Below, piece by piece: positions 24,723 through 32,882 of a DNA stretch of 64,000 nucleotides (position 1 is the stretch's first letter; the number at the start of each line of letters is the position of its first letter). Location: positions 3,108,522 to 3,172,521 of the forward strand of contig OX638329.1 in NCBI GenBank assembly GCA_951812755.1, in the 5' to 3' direction. Origin of the DNA: an uncultured Latescibacterota bacterium (GTDB lineage Bacteria > Latescibacterota > UBA2968). Below the pieces are notes generated by a model. It searched no databases, was not told the DNA's origin, and saw only the letters and a list, made by a program, of their open reading frames with translations. The translations under genes were made by a program, and so were the position numbers.

Positions 24723-25454
24723 ATGAAGCGATTTTTATATGTTTTGCTGGCAGTGCCATTTTTGGGGTGGACATTTCTCGATCCCGTGGCAAAAAAGAAT
24801 GAAGAGGGCAATGCCCTGTTTGAGAAGGGGGAGTACGAAGCGGCATTGCGTCGGTATTTGGAAGCGCAACAAGAGGCGAGATCGCGACCGGAGTTGCATT
24901 TTAATGCTGGTGATGCGCTCTACAAGCAGGGCAAATATGCCGAGGCTATGCAGGAGATGGGGCGTGTCACCGAAGGCACATATCCGGATATGTCTGCTGC
25001 TGCACATTATAATTTGGGCAATGCGCTGTTTCGGCAGGAGAAGTTTCAGGAGGCAGTGGGGGCTTATAAAAAATCACTGGAACTGAAGCCGGATGATATA
25101 GACGCCAAAATTAATTTGGAATTGGCGTTGGAAAAACTGGATCAGGATGGGCAGGATGGGCAAGATGAACAGGATAAAAATCAAGATCAAAACCAGGATC
25201 AACAGAATAATCAGGATAATCAGGATCAGCAAGACCAACAGGATCAAAACCAGAATCAGGATCAGCAACAGCGAGATCAGAATCAGGAGGATGAGCCGGA
25301 TCAACAGAATCAACAGCAGGGTCAAGATCCCAGAGAGATGACGCCTGAGGAGGCGGCTCGGATTCTCAATGCGATGAAGGCGCGAGAGGAAGAATCCCAA
25401 AAGCGACGCAAATTGAAGTTGCGAGGCAGGAGATATGACGGCAATGCGTGGTAG
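24723..25454 (+). CDS. BatC-like TPR protein with Asp/Gln-rich tract
   Basis: A 243-residue exported protein: signal or anchor helix (residues 1-20), about three tetratricopeptide repeats (EEGNALFEKGEYEAALRRY, LHFNAGDALYKQGKYAEAM, AHYNLGNALFRQEKFQEAV), then a tract of DQ/NQ repeats (about residues 142-200) and a conserved basic end, MTPEEAARILNAMKAREEE to DGNAW. TPR plus the basic W-ending tail is the usual BatC layout. The tail overlaps batD by 20 nt. The low-complexity linker is longer than in most relatives I know. Confidence 0.83.
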   Translation: MKRFLYVLLAVPFLGWTFLDPVAKKNEEGNALFEKGEYEAALRRYLEAQQEARSRPELHFNAGDALYKQGKYAEAMQEMGRVTEGTYPDMSAAAHYNLGNALFRQEKFQEAVGAYKKSLELKPDDIDAKINLELALEKLDQDGQDGQDEQDKNQDQNQDQQNNQDNQDQQDQQDQNQNQDQQQRDQNQEDEPDQQNQQQGQDPREMTPEEAARILNAMKAREEESQKRRKLKLRGRRYDGNAW

Positions 25455-27270
25455 GGAAGTATGGATATTTTTGTGCGGTGTTTTGTTTGCTCTATTATGG
25501 ACACAGGAGGCTGATGCACAGGATGTGACGGTGCAGGCTTCGGTGGATCGCACTCGGGTAGAAGTTGGCGATTTGATTCAGTTCACTGTGGAGGTGGAGG
25601 CCGCGCAGATGGGGAGCGTGTCTGCCCCTCAGGTCCCCACGCCCGATGGGATGCAATTGACGGGGAGTACGTCCTCTACGTCGATGTCCGTCAGTATTGT
25701 CAATGGCGCGATGACAACAAAGCGCACGACGGCGTATGTTTTCTCTTTTCGCGCACAGCGAACAGGTACTTATGTGCTCGGTCCGGCACAGTTGGCCCAT
25801 GAAGGTAAGACGATTCGGTCTGATCAGGTGCGCGTTGAGGTGGTGAAAAGGAGTGGTCGCCCGCAGACGCGCCCTGCGCCATCAACAGGGCGGTCAATGG
25901 GACGATCAGAGATTCGAGAGATTGAACAAAATTTGTTTTTGCAGGCGATTCCCGAAAAGCGAGTGGTTTATGTGGGGGAACAGGTGGGTGTGACATATAA
26001 ATTGTTTACGCGCTATGATTTGCGAAATGTGCAATACGGCCATGTGCCGACATTTACGGGGTTTTGGGCAGAGACTGTTTTTGATGCCCAGCGTTTGAAT
26101 ATGCAGCGGGAGGTTGTCGATGGGCGCGCGTTTAATACGGCGTTGCTCAAGCGTTTGGCTCTGTTTCCGACAACGGCGGGCAAGCACGCTCTAGAGCAAC
26201 TCGAGGTGAATTGCGAAATTGTTGCGGGACGACGGTCGCGCAGTCTATTCGGTTTTGATCCGTTTGATACGCAGCAGGTAACGGTGCGGTCGGGCGATAT
26301 TGAGATTGAGGTGAAACCACTGCCTGCTGGTGCACCGAAGGGTTTTGGCGGTGCTGTTGGACAATTTGAGATGCGCGCAGAGGCGATTCCAGGAACGGTG
26401 AAAGCTGGCGATCCCGTTGCGGTGAAGGTGGTGGTGCAAGGTGCGGGAAATTTGCACGCGATTGCAGAACCTGCTCGCCCTGAGCGGTCGGGTTTTAAGT
26501 TTTACGATCCCAAGACGAATTTGGAAACACGGAAACAAGGCACGCGCATAAGTGGACAAAAAACTTTTGAGTATGTGGCGATTCCACAAAAAGCAGGGCA
26601 AGTGATATTGCCGCCTTTTACACTGGCCTATTTTGATCCCGGGCAGGGGCGATATAAAACCGTGCAGACCAAATCTATTGCGTTGCACGTGACGCCGGGT
26701 GAACTGGCACCACAGCCGGTTGATGGTTTGCGGGGTGAAGAAGTGCGTGCGCTGGGGAGCGATATTCGGTATATCAAGCCCGACCGAATCCATTTGGCTG
26801 ATCAGAGCTTGTTGCTCTATCAGCGCAGTGGGTTTTGGCTTTTGCAGTTGGTTCCTGTTTTTGGGGTGGCTGGTGCGTATGCTTATCGGCGTCATCGCGT
26901 GCGTTTAGAAGGCGATGTGGCTTATGCGCGCAGAAGGCGTTCGCGCTCGGAAGCACAGCGGCGTTTGGGCAAGGCCAAAGGGTTACTGGAGGCAGGCGAT
27001 AGCGCGGGTTTTCACGGTGAAGTTCACAGGTCTTTGGCGCAGTTTGTCGCAGATCGAACCAATCTCCCGGCGGCGGGTTTGACTGCGGATCAGATTGGTG
27101 CTGTGCTGGTGGATCACGGTGTAGATGCACAGGTGATTGCAGGTGTTCAAGACGTATTTGGTCAATGCGATCAGGCGCGGTTTGCGCCAGGGCAGATTTC
27201 GGCGGAGCAGATGCAGGCGTTGTTCGCGCAAACCGAAGATTTGATCGGTGCGCTGGAGCGGTGTATTTAG
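25435..27270 (+). CDS. BatD-like oxygen-tolerance protein
   Basis: A 611-residue BatD: signal peptide (about residues 1-28, ending EADA), several beta-sandwich domains (VTVQASVDRTRVEVGDLIQF, KAGDPVAVKVVVQGAGNL, FEYVAIPQKAGQVILPPF), a membrane helix near residue 470 (FWLLQLVPVFGVAGAYAY) and a cytoplasmic helical tail. The PGxYxLGPA-like segment (GTYVLGPAQLAHEGKTIR) and RAQRTG are typical of the family (PF13584). Probably the large periplasmic scaffold of the Bat complex. It has ATG codons at 25435 and 25444; I keep the first. Confidence 0.85.
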   Translation: MTAMRGREVWIFLCGVLFALLWTQEADAQDVTVQASVDRTRVEVGDLIQFTVEVEAAQMGSVSAPQVPTPDGMQLTGSTSSTSMSVSIVNGAMTTKRTTAYVFSFRAQRTGTYVLGPAQLAHEGKTIRSDQVRVEVVKRSGRPQTRPAPSTGRSMGRSEIREIEQNLFLQAIPEKRVVYVGEQVGVTYKLFTRYDLRNVQYGHVPTFTGFWAETVFDAQRLNMQREVVDGRAFNTALLKRLALFPTTAGKHALEQLEVNCEIVAGRRSRSLFGFDPFDTQQVTVRSGDIEIEVKPLPAGAPKGFGGAVGQFEMRAEAIPGTVKAGDPVAVKVVVQGAGNLHAIAEPARPERSGFKFYDPKTNLETRKQGTRISGQKTFEYVAIPQKAGQVILPPFTLAYFDPGQGRYKTVQTKSIALHVTPGELAPQPVDGLRGEEVRALGSDIRYIKPDRIHLADQSLLLYQRSGFWLLQLVPVFGVAGAYAYRRHRVRLEGDVAYARRRRSRSEAQRRLGKAKGLLEAGDSAGFHGEVHRSLAQFVADRTNLPAAGLTADQIGAVLVDHGVDAQVIAGVQDVFGQCDQARFAPGQISAEQMQALFAQTEDLIGALERCI

Positions 27271-27272
27271 TT

Positions 27273-28040
27273 ATGAGGACGGTGATAGAACGGCTGTTAT
27301 ACCCCCTTGTCGCGGTTGCGATACTTGGCGTGAATGCGATATTCGCCTCAGACGCTCTCGTCGCGCTGTATAATCGAGGCAATGAACACTATCGCGCAGG
27401 GGATTTTGATGCGGCGATTTCGGCTTATGAGCGCGTTGTCGCACAGGGGTTGAATAACGGCGAAGTGTATTATAATCTGGGCAATGCGTATTTCAAAAAC
27501 GCGCAGCTCGGGCGTGCGATTTTATCTTATGAACGCGCGTTGAATTTGATGCCGGGTGATCGAGATGTTCTGGCGAATTTGCAATTTGCCAATGTCCAAA
27601 AGATAGATCGAGAAAACGAAGATGAGGTCAATATTTTGACGCGGGTTTTGCAATCGGTTTTTGCATTTTTTACGCTCGACGCGCTGGCAGTTATGGTTTG
27701 TGCGTTTGTTTTTTGTGTGGGTGGTGTGGTGGCGTGTTGGATTTATTTGCCCGTCCGTCGCTTGCTGTGGGGAGGGCTGCTGGTGGTTTTTGTGGGCGGA
27801 TTTTTGGGCAGTGCGGCTATGCTGGCGTTTAAGGCGCATCAACACAGTATTCCCAAAGCTATCATTTTGGTGGATGAGGCCATTGGCCGCAGCGGACCTG
27901 GCTCCGATTTTTTACAGGTGTTCACACTTCACGAAGGCACCAAGGTGGAGATTGAGCGCGTTGAAGGCGGATGGTTGCTGGTGCGCCTGCACTCGGGCCT
28001 CGGAGGATGGGTCGAGGCGCGTGCGCTGGAGCGGATTTGA
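27273..28040 (+). CDS. BatE-like TPR and SH3-domain membrane protein
   Basis: A 255-residue protein: signal/anchor (1-25), TPR units (LYNRGNEHYRAGDFDAAISA, VYYNLGNAYFKNAQLGRAIL), two membrane helices (about 122-143 and 152-175), and a C-terminal bacterial SH3 domain (IGRSGPGSDFLQVFTLHEGT, VRLHSGLGGWVEARALERI). The ATG at 27273 lies 2 nt after the batD stop; the longer open frame is a shadow of batD. SH3b domains often bind peptidoglycan or peptides. It closes the Bat operon. Confidence 0.83.
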   Translation: MRTVIERLLYPLVAVAILGVNAIFASDALVALYNRGNEHYRAGDFDAAISAYERVVAQGLNNGEVYYNLGNAYFKNAQLGRAILSYERALNLMPGDRDVLANLQFANVQKIDRENEDEVNILTRVLQSVFAFFTLDALAVMVCAFVFCVGGVVACWIYLPVRRLLWGGLLVVFVGGFLGSAAMLAFKAHQHSIPKAIILVDEAIGRSGPGSDFLQVFTLHEGTKVEIERVEGGWLLVRLHSGLGGWVEARALERI

Positions 28041-28481
28041 GAAAAATAAAATATCAAAACAACTAAGTGGTCAGTAGATAGGCAGGTAAAAAAAACATGA
28101 AATATCACGAGTATTCTCAAGAAAAAGTTACGAGTCCTGAATTTTGTAGAGTTCAGAAAATTGCGAAAGAGATATACGAATATATGTGTGCGCCAGATAT
28201 TTCTAAGAAAATTCGTGAAGTCCACAAAATAAATGCTCGAAGTCATGAAATTCAGAATATCATATTGCCGAAATGCGAAGATCTAGGCTTGGCGAGCGAG
28301 AGAAAGGGTTTATTTTCTAACTATGCCCTCCGACCTGACTATTATGTACAAATAAATGGTTCCGGTTTAATCTTGGAAGTAGAAAGGGGTAAAACTATAG
28401 CAAACAACATGGATTTGGTTGATATATGGAAATGTCATATATGTGAGGAGGCGGATTATTTGTTCAATGGTTCGGACAGAA

Positions 28482-29756
28482 TTAAGCGGCAATATTGCCA
28501 TAATTGATGAGATATGTGTATTTGGGTGATTTTTTTATGTGCTTAGGTTCAAGATCAAACATTGAAAAAAACTTTTCGAGGAAAAAAGTGTTGAAATAAC
28601 AGGCTTTTATGCTGGTCATAGAAAAGGGCTTTGTCGGGGTATCCCAATGGGTTTTCAAGTGCTCTGCTTTGGATAGATTCAGAGTTGTCAAGGATGCATT
28701 AAAATGGAAATCAAGGCGTTTTTTGTCTCTCGTCTGAGCATCTGATAGGCCAGTAAACTGTTTGGCATCGCGAAAAATAAATTCAATTTGGAAGCGTGCT
28801 TTGTAATAGGTGACCAGGCTTTGGGCATCTAAATGCGGATCGGTAGAAAACAAGATCACATAATTTTTCTTGCTCTTGATCTTCTCATTGACGAGGACGA
28901 CGACTTTGAGATTTCTCTTGAAACATTGATGATTGAGTATCTTGCTATACGAGGCAATGCCGTCTTTTGTGTGGTGATAGGTAAAGCGCGATAAGTCCTG
29001 CCAATCAACTTTGCCGTCGTATGTTTTCTGATTGCCAGAGCCTTTTTCTCGTTTGGGACCTGTATAAAGATAGCGACAGTTGGCATCGCGCCGCAATCTG
29101 CCAATTTGGTGGAGGTGGAGGTTGGTCACGCCATTGATGAATTTCTTTTTGGAGAAGAAGCCATCCACACACAGATAGGTTTCATCCTCGTTCAGGTAAG
29201 GTTTTATGTCTCGTAAGTGGTGTAAATACTGGTCTATACGGTTTTCATCATCTCCTTGTTGGCTGTTTTCGGCCTCAGGGATGGGGGTGGTTTGTCGAAC
29301 CGAAAGCGGATAGGCTGTGTTTTTTTCTACATCAACTACTGCCACCCCACAGATTTCTAAGCCTTTTTCTGTTTTGCAATGGCAGCCATTGAAAAAGTAG
29401 TCTAATCCATACGTCTTGTTCCCGGACTTGGGGATAAAAGAGGCATCTAAGGCCAGAATACGTGCAGATGCCTGATCCTGGTCTTGATCCTGGTCTTGAT
29501 CCTGGTCTTGATCTTGGCCTTGATCCTGGTCTTGATCTATACATTCATTGATGATGGCACGGTTGAACCCCATAAAGTTAAAGGATTTGTCAAATTGACG
29601 GGCGTATGTGCGCTCACTGTAATGGGAATAGCGTGAAAGGTTGCGAAAATTGATTTTGCCTCGTGCAATGAGTATGGTGGTAAAAAGGGTGATGAGAAAC
29701 TTTTTTTGGGGTTTGCAAATGTCGAGCCGATTGAGTATCTTTTTTGCCAGTTCCAT
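28482..29756 (-). CDS. IS4-superfamily DDE transposase with Asp-Gln repeat insert
   Basis: A 424-residue transposase. The catalytic core shows LALDASFIPKSG (first Asp, D102), YLCVDGFFSKKKF (second Asp) and YYKARFQIEFIFRDAK, which fits the Y-(2)-R-(3)-E-(6)-K signature of the IS4 superfamily. Just before the first Asp, residues 74-93 are an almost pure DQ repeat, encoded by five 12-bp units. An N-terminal helical domain (1-70) probably binds the ends. The frame is intact, so the element may still move if the DQ insert is tolerated. Confidence 0.88.
   Translation of the reverse strand: MELAKKILNRLDICKPQKKFLITLFTTILIARGKINFRNLSRYSHYSERTYARQFDKSFNFMGFNRAIINECIDQDQDQGQDQDQDQDQDQDQDQASARILALDASFIPKSGNKTYGLDYFFNGCHCKTEKGLEICGVAVVDVEKNTAYPLSVRQTTPIPEAENSQQGDDENRIDQYLHHLRDIKPYLNEDETYLCVDGFFSKKKFINGVTNLHLHQIGRLRRDANCRYLYTGPKREKGSGNQKTYDGKVDWQDLSRFTYHHTKDGIASYSKILNHQCFKRNLKVVVLVNEKIKSKKNYVILFSTDPHLDAQSLVTYYKARFQIEFIFRDAKQFTGLSDAQTRDKKRLDFHFNASLTTLNLSKAEHLKTHWDTPTKPFSMTSIKACYFNTFFLEKFFSMFDLEPKHIKKSPKYTYLINYGNIAA
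29474..29533 (-). repeat. Five 12-bp tandem repeats inside the transposase gene
   Basis: Plus-strand unit GATCCTGGTCTT at 29474, 29486, 29498 and 29522, with a degenerate copy GATCTTGGCCTT at 29510, followed by GATC. Units are multiples of three, so copy-number change keeps the frame and only alters the DQ linker length. Confidence 0.92.
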
Positions 29757-30053
29757 TGTGCCGTCTCACTTGTTTGGATTGTCTTTGACTCGGAAAATCT
29801 TTGACATCCAATCTGCGTGAACGGCACTTTTTTGTCTATGATTTTTTTTAACCTTTCGCAAAAAAACTGTCCGAAGTATTGTTTGTTATTAATCGTACCA
29901 GTTTTTCGGCAAACAAGCAGTGGTGGTAAAAACAAGATATACGAGCAAGTAGTAAAACGAATTGGGGCATTCTTTACAGAACAAAATTATATAAATGTAA
30001 AAGCCTGCCTCATCATTGGCTATGAATAGTCAATGCGATATGCGAATTGATTA

Positions 30054-30082
30054 TTGATCCAATTTGTCATAGGGTGTAAATT
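30054..30082 (+). promoter_or_regulatory. Possible promoter of threonine synthase
   Basis: TTGATC at 30054-30059, 17 nt, TAAATT at 30077-30082. Transcription would start about 7 nt later, on or next to the thrC ATG at 30089, which has no Shine-Dalgarno. This suggests a leaderless message. Confidence 0.4.
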
Positions 30083-30088
30083 GAAATT

Positions 30089-31438
30089 ATGAACGATACA
30101 ACTTACAATGCGTGGTTTCGGTGTTTTCGCGGGTGCGAGGGGCGATATGCGTTGACAGATGTGATTTACGCATGTCCAAAGTGCGGGGAGTTGCTCGAAG
30201 TGGCGCACGATATGGAGGTGCTCAAACGCAAGTCGAGCAGTTATTGGCGCGGGTTATTTGATAAGCGTTATATGACGACAAAGTGGCCTTATGGCAGTTC
30301 GGTGTGGGGAAAAAAAGAACTGGTCTGTCCCGTAGTTCACGAAGACAATGTGGTGTCGATGTACGAAGGGGGAAGCAATCTGTTTTGGGCAGAGCGTTTG
30401 GGTCGAGAAATTGGGGTTGAGGATTTGTGGGTTAAGCAATGCGGCAACAGCCACACGGGATCGTTCAAAGATTTGGGCATGACCGTGCTGGTGTCGATGG
30501 TGAAACAGATGCTGTTTGAGGGGACGCGTATTCCGGCGGTTGCGTGTGCATCTACTGGGGACACCTCGGCGGCATTGGCTGCGTATTGTGCGGCGGCGGG
30601 CATACAGTCGGTGGTCTTTTTGCCGAGGGATAAGATTTCGACTGCACAACTTTTGCAGCCCCTGGCCAATGGTGCGCTGGTGCTGAGTTTGGAGACCGAC
30701 TTTGATGGATGTATGAGGCTCGTGCAGGAGATTTGCCACGAGGAAAATATCTATTTGGCCAATTCGATGAATTCACTGCGGGTAGAGGGACAAAAAACAA
30801 TCAGCATCGAGTTGGTACAGCAATTTGATTGGGAAGTACCCGATTGGGTTGTGATTCCCGGCGGTAATTTGGGCAATGTGAGTGCGCTGGGCAAGGGCTT
30901 TCTCGAAATGGAAGCCCTTGGGCTAATTGACCGACTGCCGCGCATTGCGGTTGCGCAGGCCGATAGGGCCAATCCTCTCTACCGAAGTTTTGAAAAGGAT
31001 TTTGATAGTTTTGAACCTATTCAGGCACAGCCGACATTGGCCAGTGCGATCCAGATCGGCAATCCGGTGAGTCGGGAAAAAGCGATTCAAACGCTCAAAA
31101 TATTCGGCGGTGTCGTAGAACAAGCCAGCGAGGAAGAATTGGCTGATGCGGCTGCGCGTGCCGACCGCACGGGCTTGTTTGCATGCCCGCATACCGGGGT
31201 GGCTTTCGCTGCATTATTCAAGTTGATTGACAGGGGTGTGATTCAGAAAAGCGATCGCGTCATTGTGATTTCAACGGCTCACGGCTTGAAGTTTAGCGAG
31301 TTTAAGCTCGGGTATCATCGGGATCAGTTACAGGACTGGGGCGTAAGCTCGCATTATCGCAATGACCCCGTTGTGTTACCGCCCGAAGTCGATGCGGTAA
31401 AAAAGGCGATTCTCGACCGGATTGAAGCCAACCGATAG
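30089..31438 (+). CDS. thrC: Threonine synthase
   Basis: A 449-residue PLP enzyme converting O-phosphohomoserine to threonine. The PLP lysine is K127 in [32 protein letters not shown] and [17 protein letters not shown] are the phosphate- and cofactor-binding segments of the ThrC branch. An N-terminal zinc-ribbon-like module has C12 and C16 (CFRGC) and C29 and C32 (CPKC), seen in the longer bacterial/plant type. Downstream lies a methionine-branch enzyme, so threonine and methionine synthesis sit together but have separate promoters. The start lacks a ribosome-binding site. Confidence 0.93.
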   Translation: MNDTTYNAWFRCFRGCEGRYALTDVIYACPKCGELLEVAHDMEVLKRKSSSYWRGLFDKRYMTTKWPYGSSVWGKKELVCPVVHEDNVVSMYEGGSNLFWAERLGREIGVEDLWVKQCGNSHTGSFKDLGMTVLVSMVKQMLFEGTRIPAVACASTGDTSAALAAYCAAAGIQSVVFLPRDKISTAQLLQPLANGALVLSLETDFDGCMRLVQEICHEENIYLANSMNSLRVEGQKTISIELVQQFDWEVPDWVVIPGGNLGNVSALGKGFLEMEALGLIDRLPRIAVAQADRANPLYRSFEKDFDSFEPIQAQPTLASAIQIGNPVSREKAIQTLKIFGGVVEQASEEELADAAARADRTGLFACPHTGVAFAALFKLIDRGVIQKSDRVIVISTAHGLKFSEFKLGYHRDQLQDWGVSSHYRNDPVVLPPEVDAVKKAILDRIEANR

Positions 31439-31500
31439 TTGACAGGTATCCGCAGATGGACGCAGATGGACGCAGATAAAGTCAGATACTCAATGCGGGA
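31439..31500 (+). repeat. CGCAGAT repeat after thrC
   Basis: TATCCGCAGATGGACGCAGATGGACGCAGAT, cited in parts: TATCCGCAGATGGACGCAG at 31448, with three near-perfect (G)ACGCAGATG units in tandem. The same words occur in the gaps at 11783 and 24599. Confidence 0.55.
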
Positions 31501-31501
31501 G

Positions 31502-31530
31502 TTGACAGGGTTGAGGGTTTTGATTACATT
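31502..31530 (+). promoter_or_regulatory. Promoter of the SAM-II-controlled methionine gene
   Basis: TTGACA at 31502-31507, a 17-nt spacer, TACATT at 31525-31530. Start of transcription near 31537 places the SAM-II aptamer at the very 5' end of the message. Confidence 0.6.
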
Positions 31531-31546
31531 CTCAAAATACAGCTAT

Positions 31547-31600
31547 GGCGAGTGGTGATTTGCGGCATATTGCAGCCACTTTAAATAAGTCGCTAAAAAG
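31547..31600 (+). promoter_or_regulatory. SAM-II riboswitch
   Basis: The segment follows the SAM-II pattern: stem AGTGG (31551-31555) with CCACT (31576-31580), TGATTT after the 5' arm, ATATTGCA in the loop, then AAATAAGTCGCTAAAAAG. The pseudoknot is formed by GCGGC (31562-31566) and GTCGC (31589-31593) with one G-U pair. These sequence blocks match the known S-adenosylmethionine-binding class II aptamer. It sits between a promoter and a methionine-pathway gene, the expected place. An intrinsic terminator starts 13 nt later. Confidence 0.88.
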
Positions 31601-31612
31601 TTATTCCAAATT

Positions 31613-31637
31613 CCGGGCTTTTTAGTCCGGTTTTTTT
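31613..31637 (+). terminator. Intrinsic terminator in the SAM-II leader
   Basis: Stem CCGGGCT (31613-31619) with AGTCCGG (31624-31630, one G-U pair), loop TTTT, followed by seven T. It lies between the SAM-II aptamer and the gene start at 31688, so it can act as a SAM-controlled attenuator. Confidence 0.78.
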
Positions 31638-31687
31638 GCGTACTGCGCGGGGCTTTTGTGGCTTCGCTTTTTTTTTGGAGATGGCGC

Positions 31688-32881
31688 ATGTCTGAAAAGT
31701 GCGAAACGCCTGTGCCCTGTTCGGGGACACGAGCCGTTCATGCAGGTGAAGAAAGGGGACACTGGGGAAAATCTCTGACAGTGCCCATTGCCCAGACATC
31801 AACTTATGTATTTGAAGATACGCATGCGGTTAAAGCGTTTGTAGCGGGCAAAAACCCACAGATTGACTACGGGCGCTATGGCAATCCAACACAGCATGCC
31901 GCAGAATCCAAGCTGGCAGAATTAGAAGGCGCGGAGGCCGCTATTTTATTTTCGTCGGGCATGAGTGCCGTGACCACCACGTTGCTGGGCATGTTGTCAA
32001 CCGGGCACCACGCGGTGATTATGGACGACTGCTATCGCAAGACCGCGCAATTTTGCCAGATGGTGTTAAAAAAATTTGGCATTGAGACCACATTTGTTCA
32101 CGCGGGTGATTACGCCGAATTGGAAGGCGCGATCAAGGATAACACGCGGGTGATTATTTCCGAATCTCCGACAAATCCACATCTCAATGTGATCGATCTC
32201 GAAAAGCTGGTTGACATTGGAAAAAGGCATCGGGTAAAGACGATTATTGACAGCACATTTGCCACCCCCTTAAACCAGCGCCCGCTCGAATTTGGCGTCG
32301 ATCTGGTCATTCATTCGGCGACCAAGTATTTGGGGGGGCACAACGATTTGATGGCTGGCGCTGTGCTGGGCAATGCGCCCCTTGTCGATGCGATTCGAGA
32401 CTATCGAGGTATTTTGGGAGGGGTGATTGATCCGCATTGTGCTTATTTGCTGATCCGGGGGATCAAGACTTTTCCACTGCGAATGGGTAAGCAAAATGAA
32501 ACGGCACTAATGTTGGCGCGGTTTTTGGAAAAGCACGACCGGGTAAAGCGCGTGTATTATCCCGGTTTGGAAAGCCATCCACACAACGGTGTTGCCAAAG
32601 CGCAGATGCGTGGATTTGGTGGGCTGGTGAGTTTTGATTTAGATGCGGATGAGGCGGGTACTCTGGATTTTATTGACCGCTTGCAAATCCCGTGTATTGG
32701 AGCCAGTTTGGGAGGTGTAGAGAGCCTCGTTTCGCATCCCGCATCTATTTCGTATTACGAGTTGGCGCGCGAAGATCGATTGGCAATTGGCATTGCCGAT
32801 GAGTTGGTGCGCTATGCCGTGGGAATTGAAGACGCTGAGGATATTGTCGCCGATGTTGGACGGGCGCTCGACGCAGTCTAA
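31688..32881 (+). CDS. Cystathionine gamma-synthase / O-acylhomoserine sulfhydrylase family PLP enzyme
   Basis: A 397-residue Cys/Met-metabolism PLP enzyme. Signatures are YGRYGNPT (Y61), FSSGMSAVTT (S90), SESPTNPHLNV, and the PLP lysine K213 in VIHSATKYLGGHNDLMAG. It probably makes cystathionine or homocysteine from an activated homoserine; a methionine gamma-lyase cannot be excluded. The SAM-II riboswitch in its leader supports biosynthesis, since high SAM would shut it off. The start is ATG 31688, with GGAG about 8 nt upstream, rather than the longer frame. Followed after 1 nt by a membrane-protein gene. Confidence 0.92.
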   Translation: MSEKCETPVPCSGTRAVHAGEERGHWGKSLTVPIAQTSTYVFEDTHAVKAFVAGKNPQIDYGRYGNPTQHAAESKLAELEGAEAAILFSSGMSAVTTTLLGMLSTGHHAVIMDDCYRKTAQFCQMVLKKFGIETTFVHAGDYAELEGAIKDNTRVIISESPTNPHLNVIDLEKLVDIGKRHRVKTIIDSTFATPLNQRPLEFGVDLVIHSATKYLGGHNDLMAGAVLGNAPLVDAIRDYRGILGGVIDPHCAYLLIRGIKTFPLRMGKQNETALMLARFLEKHDRVKRVYYPGLESHPHNGVAKAQMRGFGGLVSFDLDADEAGTLDFIDRLQIPCIGASLGGVESLVSHPASISYYELAREDRLAIGIADELVRYAVGIEDAEDIVADVGRALDAV

Positions 32882-32882
32882 C

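Larger units (their letters stand above)
28465..29881 (-). mobile_element. IS4-superfamily insertion sequence (1417 bp)
   Basis: Ends are inverted repeats: CAATGGTTCGGACAGAATT at 28465 and, read inward from 29881, CAATACTTCGGACAGTTTT. The 6-bp direct repeat TTTGTT flanks it (28459-28464 and 29882-29887). It carries one transposase gene on the minus strand that ends 17 bp from the left end. Clean ends and an exact target duplication suggest a fairly recent insertion. Confidence 0.9.
28097..30029 (+). pseudogene. PD-(D/E)XK nuclease-like gene interrupted by an insertion sequence
   Basis: The left piece (28097-28464) and the right piece (29888-30029) rejoin in frame when the element at 28465-29881 and one 6-bp TTTGTT copy are removed, giving 169 codons. 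The junction then reads EEADYLLLIVPVFRQTSSG. The core RPDYYVQINGSGLILEVERG (Asp, then ExE) followed by NNMDLVDIWKCHICEEADYL is compatible with a PD-(D/E)XK nuclease fold. In the present form the frame runs 43 nt into the element and stops at 28507. The gene is AT-rich compared with its neighbours, suggesting transfer. Function of the intact protein is unknown. Confidence 0.8.

Noticed and set aside
28465-28507. C-terminal 14 residues of the 28097 open frame (NGSDRIKRQYCHN)
   Set aside because: These codons belong to the insertion sequence end; they are read-through and not part of the original gene.
29474-29533. Short CRISPR-like array
   Set aside because: The units are tandem 12-mers without spacers, lie inside an intact coding frame and code for a DQ run.
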